The position numbers and the translations under genes are program-made. Under the pieces are notes generated by a model. That model was not told the DNA's origin. It saw nothing but the letters and a program-made list of their open reading frames with translations, and searched no databases. 64,000 nt of DNA from the NCBI GenBank assembly GCA_003246625.1, contig QJZR01000012.1:620001-684000 (forward strand). The letters run 5' to 3'. Below are positions 30,229 through 38,489 of the stretch, piece after piece. Source of the stretch: Alphaproteobacteria bacterium (GTDB lineage: Bacteria > Pseudomonadota > Alphaproteobacteria > Rhodospirillales > Rhodospirillaceae). Each line of letters begins with the position of its first letter. Position 1 is the stretch's first letter.

Positions 30229-30259
30229 CTGCCGCAGCAATTGCATATTCCTGCGGCAG
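30229..30259. promoter_or_regulatory. 9-bp inverted repeat upstream of the sigma-54 promoter
   Basis: CTGCCGCAG at 30229-30237 and CTGCGGCAG at 30251-30259 are exact reverse complements, with centres 22 bases apart, about 40 bases before the -24 element. That position and two-turn spacing fit an upstream activator site for an enhancer-binding protein. It could instead be a weak terminator hairpin for the preceding operon, but no T tract follows. Confidence 0.4.
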
Positions 30260-30301
30260 ACGTCTGTCGCATCCGGCTCGAAACCCCAGGATTTCCGCCA
30301 T

Positions 30302-30316
30302 TGGTATGGCGTTTGC
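30302..30316 (+). promoter_or_regulatory. sigma-54 promoter candidate
   Basis: TGGTATGGCGTTTGC fits the -24/-12 pattern TGGYRYRNNNNTTGC at every position, with exactly ten bases between GG and GC. It lies about 49 bases before the start of the chemoreceptor-UrtA fusion. Sigma-54 control would suit a receptor for a nitrogen compound such as urea or an amide. Confidence 0.65.
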
Positions 30317-30364
30317 CTCCGTCGGAATGACGGAAGAATTCCATTCACTACGGGGGACGCGCTC

Positions 30365-32542
30365 ATGTTGCAATCCAGGATTGTTCTCTCTCGCTCCAAC
30401 GCCACCCGCAAACTGGCCGCCGCCGCCGCCGCGATCGCCAGCGGCGACCGCTGGCAGAACGTTCCCTTCTGCCAGGCACGGGGGGCGACCGGCGACCTGG
30501 CCCGTGCCCTCGACGCCCTGCGCCAGGCCCTGATCGACGCCGACAGCGCGATTGCCGAGCAGGAAGCCGACCGCGACTTCCAGCAACAGCGCCGCGCCTC
30601 GGTGGAAGCCTTTGTTAACAAGTTCGAAACCACCGTGGACGGGGTGCAGCGTTCCCTCTCCAACGCTTCGGAAGGCATGCGCTCCGCCGCCGCCAGCCTG
30701 GTCGGCCAGGCCGAAACCGTGTTCTCGCACACCCAAGAGCTAGATTCCGGCGCTTCCGTCGCGGCGCGCGAGGTGGGCAACCTGTCCGCCGCCGCCGCGC
30801 AGGTGGACGCCTCGGTCGCCGACCTGGAAACCCGGGTCCGCCGCGCCACCACCGAGGTCGGCCAGGCGGTCGGCATGGCCGACACCGCCGACGGCACGGT
30901 GCGCGGCCTGTCCGACGCCGCCAACCGCATCGGCGACATGGCGCAGACGATTTCCGCCATCGCCGGGCAGACCCGCATGCTGGCCCTCAACGCCACCATC
31001 GAGGCGGCCCGTGCCGGCGAGGCGGGCAAGGGCTTCGCCGTGGTCGCCTCCGAGGTGAAGAACCTGGTGGGCGGCACCGAACAGGCCACCGCCGACATCG
31101 ACACCCGGGTGGGCGGCATCCAAAGCGCGGCGAAACAGGCGGTGGAGGCGATCTCCGCCATCGCCGAGGCGATGCACGAGGTCAACGACCTGGTCACCGC
31201 CGTCGCCGCGGCGATGGAACAGCAAAAGGCGGCGGGCCGCGCCATCTCGGACGGTGCCCGCACCTCCGCCAGCGAAACCCAGACGATGATCCGTTCGATC
31301 CGCGACGTCGCCACCGCCACCGAGCAGACCCGGCGCGAGGCCGGGGCGGTGCGCCAGGCGGCGGAGGACCTGACCGGCCAGTCGGAAACCCTGCGCAGCG
31401 CGGTGACCACCTTCCTCGACGACCTCGACCACGGTGCCATCCGCGTCGGCATCCTGCACTCGCTGTCGGGCGGCTCGGCGGTGGGCGAACGGCCGTTGCG
31501 CGACGTGCTGCTGATGGAGGTGAAGGCCCTCAACGCCCGTGGCGGCCTGCTCGGCCGTCCGGTCGAGGCGTTGCCCTACAACCCCCGCTCGGACGCCGAA
31601 CGCACCGCCGAACTGGCCGCCCGCGCCTTCGCCGAGGACCATGTTCAGGCACTGTTCGGCGCCTGGTCGTCCACCGGGCGCAAGGCGTTGCTGCCGGTCC
31701 TCGACAAGCACGACGGCCTGCTCTTCTATCCCTCGCAGTACGAAGGGCACGAGGCGCACGCCCGCGTCATCTATGGCGGCGCGCCGCCCAACCAGCAGCT
31801 GATCCCCGCCATCCGTTATCTGATGAGCCCGGCGGGCGGCGGCTACAAACGCGTCTTCATGGTCGGCAACGACACCCTCTACCCCCGCCTCACCCACCAG
31901 ACGCTGCGCGCGTTCCTGCGCGGCGAAGGCATCGGCGACGCGGCGATCGGCGAAACCCTGCTGCCGGTGGGCGCCGACAACTGGGCGCAGGTGGTGCGCG
32001 ACATCCGCGCCTTCGCCAAGGCTCCCGGCGGGCGGGCCCTGGTGGTCAGCACGGTGGGCGGCGATTCCAACTTCTATTTCTTCCGCGAACTGGGGGGCGC
32101 CGCGATCCCGGTGCTCAGCCTCTCCATCGGCGAGGCCGAGGCGCAGTTGATGAACCCCCGCCTGATCGCCGGGCACATGGTCGCCTGGAACTATCTGATG
32201 ACCCTGGACACGCCCGAGAACCGCGACTTCGTCGCCGATTGGAAACGTCACTGCGGCGACCCCAAGGCGGTGGTCAACGACGCGATGGAAGCCTCGGTGC
32301 TCAATTTCCGGCTGTGGGTGAAGGCGGTGGAACGGGCGGGAACCACCGCCCCGGACAAGGTGCGTCAGGCGCTGGCCGGACTTGCCGTGCGGTCGCTCTC
32401 CGGCCACGAGGTACGGGTGGACGAAAGGAACGGCCACCTCCACAAACCGGCGATGGTCGGCCGCGTCGAAAGCGACGGCCGCATCTCCATCGTCTGGCGC
32501 TCGGAAGGCCTGATCGCCCCGGAACCCGGCGACGCAGCATAA
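30365..32542 (+). CDS. soluble chemoreceptor signalling protein fused to a UrtA/AmiC-like ligand-binding domain
   Basis: The 725-residue protein has no membrane segment or signal peptide. Residues about 60-345 form a chemoreceptor signalling hairpin with a typical tip ([20 protein letters not shown], then [19 protein letters not shown]). Residues about 358-720 match the urea-binding UrtA and amide-sensing AmiC branch of periplasmic-type binding proteins: [64 protein letters not shown] and [10 protein letters not shown]. The binding domain sits after the signalling domain and must be cytoplasmic, as AmiC is. It probably reports internal urea or short amides to the chemotaxis kinase. ATG at 30365 is used because the upstream extension crosses the intergenic region. 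Confidence 0.85.
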   Translation: MLQSRIVLSRSNATRKLAAAAAAIASGDRWQNVPFCQARGATGDLARALDALRQALIDADSAIAEQEADRDFQQQRRASVEAFVNKFETTVDGVQRSLSNASEGMRSAAASLVGQAETVFSHTQELDSGASVAAREVGNLSAAAAQVDASVADLETRVRRATTEVGQAVGMADTADGTVRGLSDAANRIGDMAQTISAIAGQTRMLALNATIEAARAGEAGKGFAVVASEVKNLVGGTEQATADIDTRVGGIQSAAKQAVEAISAIAEAMHEVNDLVTAVAAAMEQQKAAGRAISDGARTSASETQTMIRSIRDVATATEQTRREAGAVRQAAEDLTGQSETLRSAVTTFLDDLDHGAIRVGILHSLSGGSAVGERPLRDVLLMEVKALNARGGLLGRPVEALPYNPRSDAERTAELAARAFAEDHVQALFGAWSSTGRKALLPVLDKHDGLLFYPSQYEGHEAHARVIYGGAPPNQQLIPAIRYLMSPAGGGYKRVFMVGNDTLYPRLTHQTLRAFLRGEGIGDAAIGETLLPVGADNWAQVVRDIRAFAKAPGGRALVVSTVGGDSNFYFFRELGGAAIPVLSLSIGEAEAQLMNPRLIAGHMVAWNYLMTLDTPENRDFVADWKRHCGDPKAVVNDAMEASVLNFRLWVKAVERAGTTAPDKVRQALAGLAVRSLSGHEVRVDERNGHLHKPAMVGRVESDGRISIVWRSEGLIAPEPGDAA

Positions 32543-32558
32543 TCGGAAAGGGAAAGGA

Positions 32559-32605
32559 TTGGAGCGGGTGAGGGGAATCGAACCCCCGTCGTAAGCTTGG
32601 GAAGC
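32559..32605. repeat. attL, 47-bp copy of the tRNA-Gly 3' part
   Basis: The 47 bases are identical to 53763-53809 and correspond to the CCA end, acceptor strand, T arm and part of the anticodon arm of tRNA-Gly on the minus strand. The sequence diverges right after GGGAAGC, so this is a displaced 3' fragment and not a working tRNA. Confidence 0.93.
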
Positions 32606-32998
32606 GGTTCAGAAGCCATTATGGCGTCAAGAGGATTCTGTTAGTTCATTATTTTCCAATGCATTAATGGTTCACATGAGTCGCGGAGGGTTCCCCTGAG
32701 TTCTCCAATCGCGGTCCAATTTGGTCCAGAATACGGGGAACCGAAAAGTCTGCCGTACAGCGGCCGCGCGGGGCTGGCACTCACCCACATCGGCTCGCGG
32801 GCGATCCTTAATCAATGAGACAGCCCCCCCTCACTCAGGTTGACGGTCACCCCACCGACCCGCTGGCGTGAAAACGACGACCGCCGCGACCACCGACGCT
32901 CGGAGGATCCCAGTCGATGCCATCTCGACAGCGGTAAGATCGAACCTTCGCTCTCTGACGGAAGGGGCCTGCCTACAGCGCTCTAGAAAAAATGTGAT
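32606..32998. other. left-end non-coding region with an integrase arm-site candidate
   Basis: About 400 bases between attL and the HipB operator show no convincing gene. At 32712-32728 there is GGTCCAA followed by TTTGGTCCA, matching the TTTGGTCCA repeats beside attR, so these are probably arm-type binding sites for the integrase or an excision factor. The region has otherwise mixed base composition and no strong hairpin. Confidence 0.4.
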
Positions 32999-33035
32999 CT
33001 TCGTGCTACACATAAATTCGATCTGTAGCACGAAG
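32999..33035. promoter_or_regulatory. 12-bp inverted repeat before hipB, probable autoregulatory operator
   Basis: CTTCGTGCTACA (32999-33010) and TGTAGCACGAAG (33024-33035) are perfect reverse complements separated by 13 bases. The right arm ends seven bases before the hipB ATG and covers its AAGG ribosome site. HipB-type repressors bind such dyads in front of their own operons, so this probably controls the four genes downstream. Confidence 0.7.
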
Positions 33036-33042
33036 GTAGCAA

Positions 33043-33378
33043 ATGCCGACACCCCACATCCCTTCTGCCGCTGTACGGCGTGCACTGCACAAACTTGGCG
33101 CCGACATCTACGACGCCCGTCGGCGTCGGCGTCTGCCCATGGCGGTCATCGCCGAGCGCGCCTTCACCTCGCGCTCCACCCTCCAGAGAATCGAGGCAGG
33201 CGATAGCAATGTCAGTATCGGCATCTACGCCAGCGTCCTGCAAGCGCTCGGCCTACTGGAAGGCCTGAGCCAGATCGCCGATATCCGCAATGATAGTGTC
33301 GGACAATCACTGGCCAGCGCCGACTTGCCGAAGCACGCCCACCCCAAGCGCCCGACTAGGACGTCGCGCGATGGCTGA
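33043..33378 (+). CDS. HipB-like XRE-family antitoxin and repressor
   Basis: The 111-residue protein has an XRE-type helix-turn-helix at about residues 28-62 (PMAVIAERAFTSRSTLQRIEAG) and a basic C-terminal tail. Gene order, size and the overlap of eight bases with the HipA-like gene match hipBA modules, in which HipB represses the operon and neutralises the HipA kinase. The operator-like dyad directly upstream supports autoregulation. The HTH follows an N-terminal extension (SAAVRRALHKLGADIYDARR). Confidence 0.83.
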   Translation: MPTPHIPSAAVRRALHKLGADIYDARRRRRLPMAVIAERAFTSRSTLQRIEAGDSNVSIGIYASVLQALGLLEGLSQIADIRNDSVGQSLASADLPKHAHPKRPTRTSRDG

Positions 33379-34618
33379 TTTCGAAGTTCATCTCGACTTG
33401 CACGGTCAAACACGACCAGTGGGAATGGCCAGAAGCAACCGCGTTCGCGGCGCCGAGACCATCATGTTCGAATATGACCGAGCGTGGCTCGAAGACCCGG
33501 ATCGCTTCTCACTGGAACCGGCTCTCGTCCTGACGCGCGGGGCCTTCCCGCCGCCCGCTGGCCTCGCGACCTTCGGCTCCATCGGCGACTCTGCGCCAGA
33601 CACCTGGGGACGCCGCCTCATGCAACGCTCCGAACGCCGCAAGGCCGAACGTGATGGCCGCGCTATCCGCACCTTGGGGGAATGCGATTATCTTCTCGGT
33701 GTGGCTGACGAGACCAGGCTTGGTGCGCTCCGCTTCCGCTGGGTCGGCGAAGAGCAATTTCAGGCGCCTATCCGTGCTGGCGTACCCGCTCTGATCGAAC
33801 TCGGCCGTCTGCTCCAAATTTCCGAACGCATTTTGCGCGATGAAGAGACCGACGAAGATCTCCAACTCATCTTCGCGCCCGGCTCCTCGCTCGGTGGCGC
33901 GCGACCAAAAGCCTCAGTCATCGACCAACACGGCCATCTGTCCATCGCCAAATTCCCGAAAGAGACCGACGAATACAGCATAGAGACGTGGGAAGAGATC
34001 GCTCTGCGGCTAGCAGAGCACGCCGGTATCACCACCCCCATGCACGAACTTGTCGATGTTGCCGGCAAGAAAGTAATGCTGTCGCGTCGCTTCGATCGTG
34101 ATGGCGTAATCCGTATCCCATTCCTCTCCGCGATGGCGATGATGGGCGCCAAAGACGGTGAGCGCGGCAGTTATCCCGAGATCGTAGATGCTCTCGCGGA
34201 ACATGGCGCCCAGGGGAAGCCGGACGCCCATGCCCTCTACCGCCGCGTCGTTTTCAATGTACTGATCTCCAATGTCGACGACCACCTACGCAATCACGGC
34301 TTCCTATGGCTCGGAAAGGCGGGATGGTCGCTTTCCCCCGCCTACGACCTCAATCCGGTCCCGGCCGATCTCAGGGCGCGGGTACTGACGACCAACATCG
34401 ATCTCGACGAGGGCACATGTTCGCTCGACCTGCTAGAGGAGGCTTCGGAATATTTCGCGTTGACGCTGGCACAAGCTCGCGACGTCATCAAGGAAGTGGC
34501 AACCGTGACGGCAACCTGGCGCGAGACCGCCAGAGCAGTCGGCGCGCGTCCTGCCGAGATCAATCGCATGGCGAGCGCCTTTGAGCATGACGACTTGACG
34601 CGAGCGCTGGCCCTATGA
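33371..34618 (+). CDS. HipA-like serine/threonine kinase toxin
   Basis: The 415-residue protein carries the HipA kinase landmarks. There is a Gly-rich loop SSLGGARPKA (172-181), an ATP-binding lysine K194 in SIAKFPKE, the catalytic loop ISNVDDHLRNHG with D303, N308 and H305, and the metal-binding aspartate D326 in SPAYDLNP. All key residues look intact. Classical HipA phosphorylates glutamyl-tRNA synthetase and arrests growth; the target here is unknown. ATG at 33371 overlaps the hipB stop. Its own stop overlaps the next gene by four bases (ATGA), tying it to the nuclease-like protein, which is not a usual hipBA partner. Confidence 0.87.
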   Translation: MADFEVHLDLHGQTRPVGMARSNRVRGAETIMFEYDRAWLEDPDRFSLEPALVLTRGAFPPPAGLATFGSIGDSAPDTWGRRLMQRSERRKAERDGRAIRTLGECDYLLGVADETRLGALRFRWVGEEQFQAPIRAGVPALIELGRLLQISERILRDEETDEDLQLIFAPGSSLGGARPKASVIDQHGHLSIAKFPKETDEYSIETWEEIALRLAEHAGITTPMHELVDVAGKKVMLSRRFDRDGVIRIPFLSAMAMMGAKDGERGSYPEIVDALAEHGAQGKPDAHALYRRVVFNVLISNVDDHLRNHGFLWLGKAGWSLSPAYDLNPVPADLRARVLTTNIDLDEGTCSLDLLEEASEYFALTLAQARDVIKEVATVTATWRETARAVGARPAEINRMASAFEHDDLTRALAL

Positions 34619-35739
34619 CGAGAACCTTCCTCCATAGCTTCGATCCGGCCTCGGCCACCCCCATCACCGGCGCGACGGTCGCACTTGACGTGGTCGATAT
34701 CGAGGACGCCGGAATACGAGAGGTGCTTCAAACCCCCGGCGCCGCTTATGGCGCATGGTCAGTTCTCGACGCACTACTGTCCCCAACCGGAGCCGGAACG
34801 CCATTCATCTTCCGCGAGCCGCTTGGTCAGGCACGCGAGGTGAAGGTTGCCTTGTCGGGCCTCTTCGGGCGCTTCGTCGCCCGCGCCTATCTAGAGCGCT
34901 ACTTCAATCTTTCGATCTTTGCTCATCTTGGCAGCCAAACAATCGATCTCGACCGCAGGCAAAAGGTGAAGATCAAGCGGTTGTCGGGTGGCGACCTGCC
35001 CGACTGGATTGCCTGCGCATCCGATTTGACGTCCCTCACGATCGCCGAGGCCAAAGGCTGCCACGATCTCAGCGGACCGGCGAAAGCACTGGCTCGCGCG
35101 TGGGCGCAAGCGGGCCGCATCGACGTCACCGCAAACGGGCGTAAGGTGACGGTCAAACGCATCGCCATCGCCACACGATGGGGCACGGCAAGCACTGGTC
35201 CTGTCGAAACCCACCTCTCGGTCAAAGACCCATTGGACGAAGGTGAGCCTATCGAACCGCAGGAGAAGGATGCACTCTTCATCGGCATGCTTCGGCTGCA
35301 CATCGCCAACCTCATTCGACCGCTGGGCCACGTCAAACTTGCTGACGCGCTATGCCGTCTGACCCAACAACCTCTTGCTCGTCGGCTTCACGAAGATCTC
35401 TACCTTGCCCGAGCAGCGCTCGACGCAGCTCGGGTCGGAGAAATGGACAAGGCCGCAACATTTGATGGGCTGGTCGGCGGGATTGTCACCCGTGCCGGTC
35501 CTCTCGCCAATGCGGATATTACGCCCGCCGACCAAAAAACACTCGCGCGCCTCAACCTAAGGCCGGTGTTCGTCGGTGTCGAACGTGATTTCATCCGGGC
35601 CGCCATTGACGCCGAGCCCCAAGCGGCAGGGGCGAGGCTGGTCCAATCGATCCGCCCCGATGACTTCGCCCGCCCCGATCGCGCGGGCGGGTGGATCGTG
35701 CCGTTGGGCCAAGAGCGGCACATCATCGGCGGAACATGA
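34615..35739 (+). CDS. PD-(D/E)XK nuclease-like protein in the hipBA operon
   Basis: Not assigned to a named family. The 374-residue protein contains LPDWIA (D130) followed 14 residues later by LTIAEAKG (E145, K147), the spacing and strand pattern of the PD-(D/E)XK nuclease core. A helix with KALARAWAQAGRI and a strand VKRIAIATRWG follow, as in restriction-like folds where a glutamine-bearing helix comes next. Helical regions of unknown role flank this core. No signal peptide or membrane helix is seen. It overlaps hipA (ATGA) and lies 60 bases before the ATPase gene. A nucleic-acid-cleaving role is inferred from the motif. Confidence 0.65.
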   Translation: MTRTFLHSFDPASATPITGATVALDVVDIEDAGIREVLQTPGAAYGAWSVLDALLSPTGAGTPFIFREPLGQAREVKVALSGLFGRFVARAYLERYFNLSIFAHLGSQTIDLDRRQKVKIKRLSGGDLPDWIACASDLTSLTIAEAKGCHDLSGPAKALARAWAQAGRIDVTANGRKVTVKRIAIATRWGTASTGPVETHLSVKDPLDEGEPIEPQEKDALFIGMLRLHIANLIRPLGHVKLADALCRLTQQPLARRLHEDLYLARAALDAARVGEMDKAATFDGLVGGIVTRAGPLANADITPADQKTLARLNLRPVFVGVERDFIRAAIDAEPQAAGARLVQSIRPDDFARPDRAGGWIVPLGQERHIIGGT

Positions 35740-35799
35740 GGACAAGAGGGCCAACTGGGGAGGTTGCCGATAACGGCAAAACAAACAAGGGGCGGAACC

Positions 35800-38424
35800 A
35801 TGGACGCAAAGGACAGCGATCTTTCCAACGAAGCGGCAGCTCTTGCCGATATCCTCAAATGGTCGGCGGACATACCGGCCTGGCAACGCGACGCCCTGCG
35901 GCGTTTGTGTAGCCAAACCAAGTTAGAGCCGACCGACATAACCTCTCTGGTCGCGATCTGCAAAGCTGTGGAACAAGGTCGGCCACTCGATGCAACCCAC
36001 GTTAGAGACCCTGCCGCCAGCCATGCCGTCGTCACGCTGGGCGCTCTCCATGGCCTGTCGAACGTCAACGCCCTTGCCCCCGGAGAACGGCTTTCGTTCG
36101 GGAAGGCCGGACTGACCGTCATCTACGGCGATAATGGAGCTGGCAAATCTGGCTATGCCCGCGTCCTCAAGCAACTCTGCCGAGCACGATCACCCAAGGG
36201 TGACGCGATCCTACCCAACATCTACACAGCCACCTCCGGCACACCCTCTGCCAACGTGGAGTTCTATATCGGCGGTCAGAAGCACACCGTCTTATGGACA
36301 CAGGGCTCTCCAGCCGACGTGATGCTGTCGGCAGTCAGCGTCTTCGACTCGCACACCGCCAATGTCCATGTCGAGAGCACCAACGATCTGGCCTACACAC
36401 CCATGCCACTACGCATCCTCGCCGGCCTCGCGCAGGCCTGCCAGGATGTGAGGGCTAAACTGACGGCCGAGATCAAGGCCCTGCAGAACCAGACGCCGGC
36501 CGTTCTCTCAACACCCGATTGTCAGCCGCACACCGAAGTGGGCAAACTTCTCGCCGCGCTCTCCGGCGAGACCAAAACGGAGGCCGTCGAAAAGCTTGCC
36601 GGGCTCAGCGTCGAGGAGGACGCCCGGCTTCAAACCCTCATCACCGATCTTGCCAGCGATCCGACACGCACCGTGCGCCAGCTCCAAGGTCATGAAACGC
36701 GCCTCAACACCGCCATCGACCAGCTCACGCAAGTGGCCGAGATCGCGACCGAAGAAACCTGGACCAGGCTGCATGCGCTTTATGAGAGTCTCGACACGGC
36801 ACGCAGGGCCTCCGCGACAGCTTCAGCCGATCTGTTCTCCGACGAGCCATTACCCGACATCGATTCGGATGTGTGGAAGTCGCTTTGGGAGGCCGCCCGC
36901 GACTTTTCCCGCGCTTCAGCGTATCCTGATAGGACTTTCCCCGTCATCGATGCCGGCGCGCACTGCGTCCTTTGCCAGCAGCCGCTTAACGAAGAGGCAG
37001 CGGAGCGCCTGAGAAGCTTCGAAGCTTTCGTTCAGGACGAAAGCAAGCGCCATGAGGAAGAGGCGAAAACCGCCTATAACGATGCGCTTCGCGATGTAAC
37101 CACACAGGCCATCTCGATGCACACGCTTCCAGCGATCGTCAGCCTGCTCCGCGATGATCTCGGGCAGGATGAGCTTGCCGCATCAGTCCGGCGGGAAATC
37201 CTTATGCTCGCCTTGCGGCTGCGGGCCATCCTGAAATCGCACACCTTCGAAAGCCGTCCGGCTCTCCCACCCGCCTGCATGGTATCGCTTGAGCCATTGC
37301 GAACGGCTCTCGCTGGCTTAGCGACGCGGATGGACGGCTTGCGATCCGAGGCCAACTCACCTCAGCGCATGGCTCTCATCGCCGAACGCAACGAGCTTGC
37401 CGATCGCAAATGGCTGGGCATCGTGCAGGCCGACGTCACCGCCCAGATCGCACGCCTCAAAAGCATCGAGACGCTCGAAAAAGCGAACAAGGACACGACG
37501 ACCAACAAGATTACCACTCAGAGCGCCCGGATTGCGCAGGCACTCGTCACCGATCGCTTGCGTGGGCGGTTCGCCGTCGAGGTCGATAAGCTAGGCGTCG
37601 CCGGCCTCGCCATCGAACTCCAACAGGCCAAAACGACTGCGGGGGTGCCGTTCTTTCAGGTCCGGCTCATCAACAAGCCGACCGAGCCGGTCGGAAAGGT
37701 GCTGAGCGAAGGCGAGCATCGCTGCGTCGCTCTCGCCGCCTTCCTCGCTGAACTCTCAACGATCGACGCGCAATCGGCGATCGTGTTCGATGACCCGGTG
37801 TCGTCGCTCGATCATCTGCATCGTGATCGAGTTGCAGCCCGCCTCGCCGAAGCCGGACAGACCCGTCAGGTCATCGTCTTCACGCACGACATGGCCTTCC
37901 TGCTGCTGTTAGAGGAAGCGTGCCGTGCAACCAACGATCGCGAGGCGACGCCCGTGAGCTATCGCCTCATCAGCCGAGGGAATGAGAATTCCGGCTTTTG
38001 TCACCAAGATCCTCCTGCGAGCGTCATGCCGCTCGACAAGGTGCTCGACAGCATGAAGGCACATCTTGCCAATGTAAAAATTCACCATGATCGTGGAGAT
38101 CAGGCCAAATGGCTCCGCGAAGTGACCTCCTTTCAAGATCAGTTGCGCACGACATGGGAGCGCGCAGTTGAGGAAGTGGTCGGCCCGGTGATCCGCCGGC
38201 TCTCGCGCAAGGTCGATACTACCGGCCTCATCAAGCTTACAGTTCTCACAGATGCTGATTGCATAGCGATGCGCGAAGCTTTTGGTCGGTGCTCTGCCCT
38301 TCTCCACAGCCAACCCGGCGAGATCAACCCGCGCCTACCGGCGCCTACCGCCATACAAACGGAGATTGAAGCGCTTGAAAAGTGGATCGCCGATATCCGA
38401 AGCCGTCAGGAGAAGGTTGCATGA
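35800..38424 (+). CDS. RloC/PrrC-like AAA ATPase with zinc hook, putative anticodon nuclease
   Basis: The 874-residue protein has an ABC/SMC-type ATPase split around a coiled coil. It has Walker A GDNGAGKS (110-117), signature LSEGEHR (635-641), and Walker B IVFDDPVSSLDH (661-672) followed by a switch histidine in VFTHD. The coiled region carries CVLC (389-392), a zinc-hook motif as in Rad50 and RloC. The C-terminal part has R783, E787 and H836, with R and E four apart as in the PrrC catalytic triad Arg-Glu-His, so tRNA anticodon cleavage is plausible. ATG at 35800 follows AAGGGGCGG. It is the fourth gene of the hipBA operon. Confidence 0.75.
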   Translation: MDAKDSDLSNEAAALADILKWSADIPAWQRDALRRLCSQTKLEPTDITSLVAICKAVEQGRPLDATHVRDPAASHAVVTLGALHGLSNVNALAPGERLSFGKAGLTVIYGDNGAGKSGYARVLKQLCRARSPKGDAILPNIYTATSGTPSANVEFYIGGQKHTVLWTQGSPADVMLSAVSVFDSHTANVHVESTNDLAYTPMPLRILAGLAQACQDVRAKLTAEIKALQNQTPAVLSTPDCQPHTEVGKLLAALSGETKTEAVEKLAGLSVEEDARLQTLITDLASDPTRTVRQLQGHETRLNTAIDQLTQVAEIATEETWTRLHALYESLDTARRASATASADLFSDEPLPDIDSDVWKSLWEAARDFSRASAYPDRTFPVIDAGAHCVLCQQPLNEEAAERLRSFEAFVQDESKRHEEEAKTAYNDALRDVTTQAISMHTLPAIVSLLRDDLGQDELAASVRREILMLALRLRAILKSHTFESRPALPPACMVSLEPLRTALAGLATRMDGLRSEANSPQRMALIAERNELADRKWLGIVQADVTAQIARLKSIETLEKANKDTTTNKITTQSARIAQALVTDRLRGRFAVEVDKLGVAGLAIELQQAKTTAGVPFFQVRLINKPTEPVGKVLSEGEHRCVALAAFLAELSTIDAQSAIVFDDPVSSLDHLHRDRVAARLAEAGQTRQVIVFTHDMAFLLLLEEACRATNDREATPVSYRLISRGNENSGFCHQDPPASVMPLDKVLDSMKAHLANVKIHHDRGDQAKWLREVTSFQDQLRTTWERAVEEVVGPVIRRLSRKVDTTGLIKLTVLTDADCIAMREAFGRCSALLHSQPGEINPRLPAPTAIQTEIEALEKWIADIRSRQEKVA

Positions 38425-38489
38425 AGGAATTCAAGCGAGCCTCCCGCATCGTGTCGCTGGCCTGCGCCCACTACCTTAAGATGAGATAG
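38421..38489 (+). pseudogene. 22-codon ORF overlapping the ATPase stop, probable remnant
   Basis: ATGA overlap at 38421 starts a 22-codon frame (MKEFKRASRIVSLACAHYLK...). The coupling looks genuine, but the frame stops at once. It may be the start of a fifth operon gene whose rest was lost, or a chance frame. The A+T-rich sequence that follows has no continuation in any frame. Confidence 0.35.

Noticed and set aside
32559-32605. A second tRNA-Gly gene at the left end
   Set aside because: Only the 3' part is present; the D arm and 5' acceptor strand are replaced by unrelated sequence, so it is attL.
33043-35739. HipBST-type tripartite toxin-antitoxin
   Set aside because: In HipBST the middle HipS is small and precedes a short HipT kinase. 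Here the kinase is full-length and the third protein is a larger nuclease-like one.
34615-38424. Restriction-modification or SbcCD-like repair operon
   Set aside because: There is no methyltransferase or specificity subunit, and no SbcD/Mre11 phosphoesterase next to the zinc-hook ATPase.
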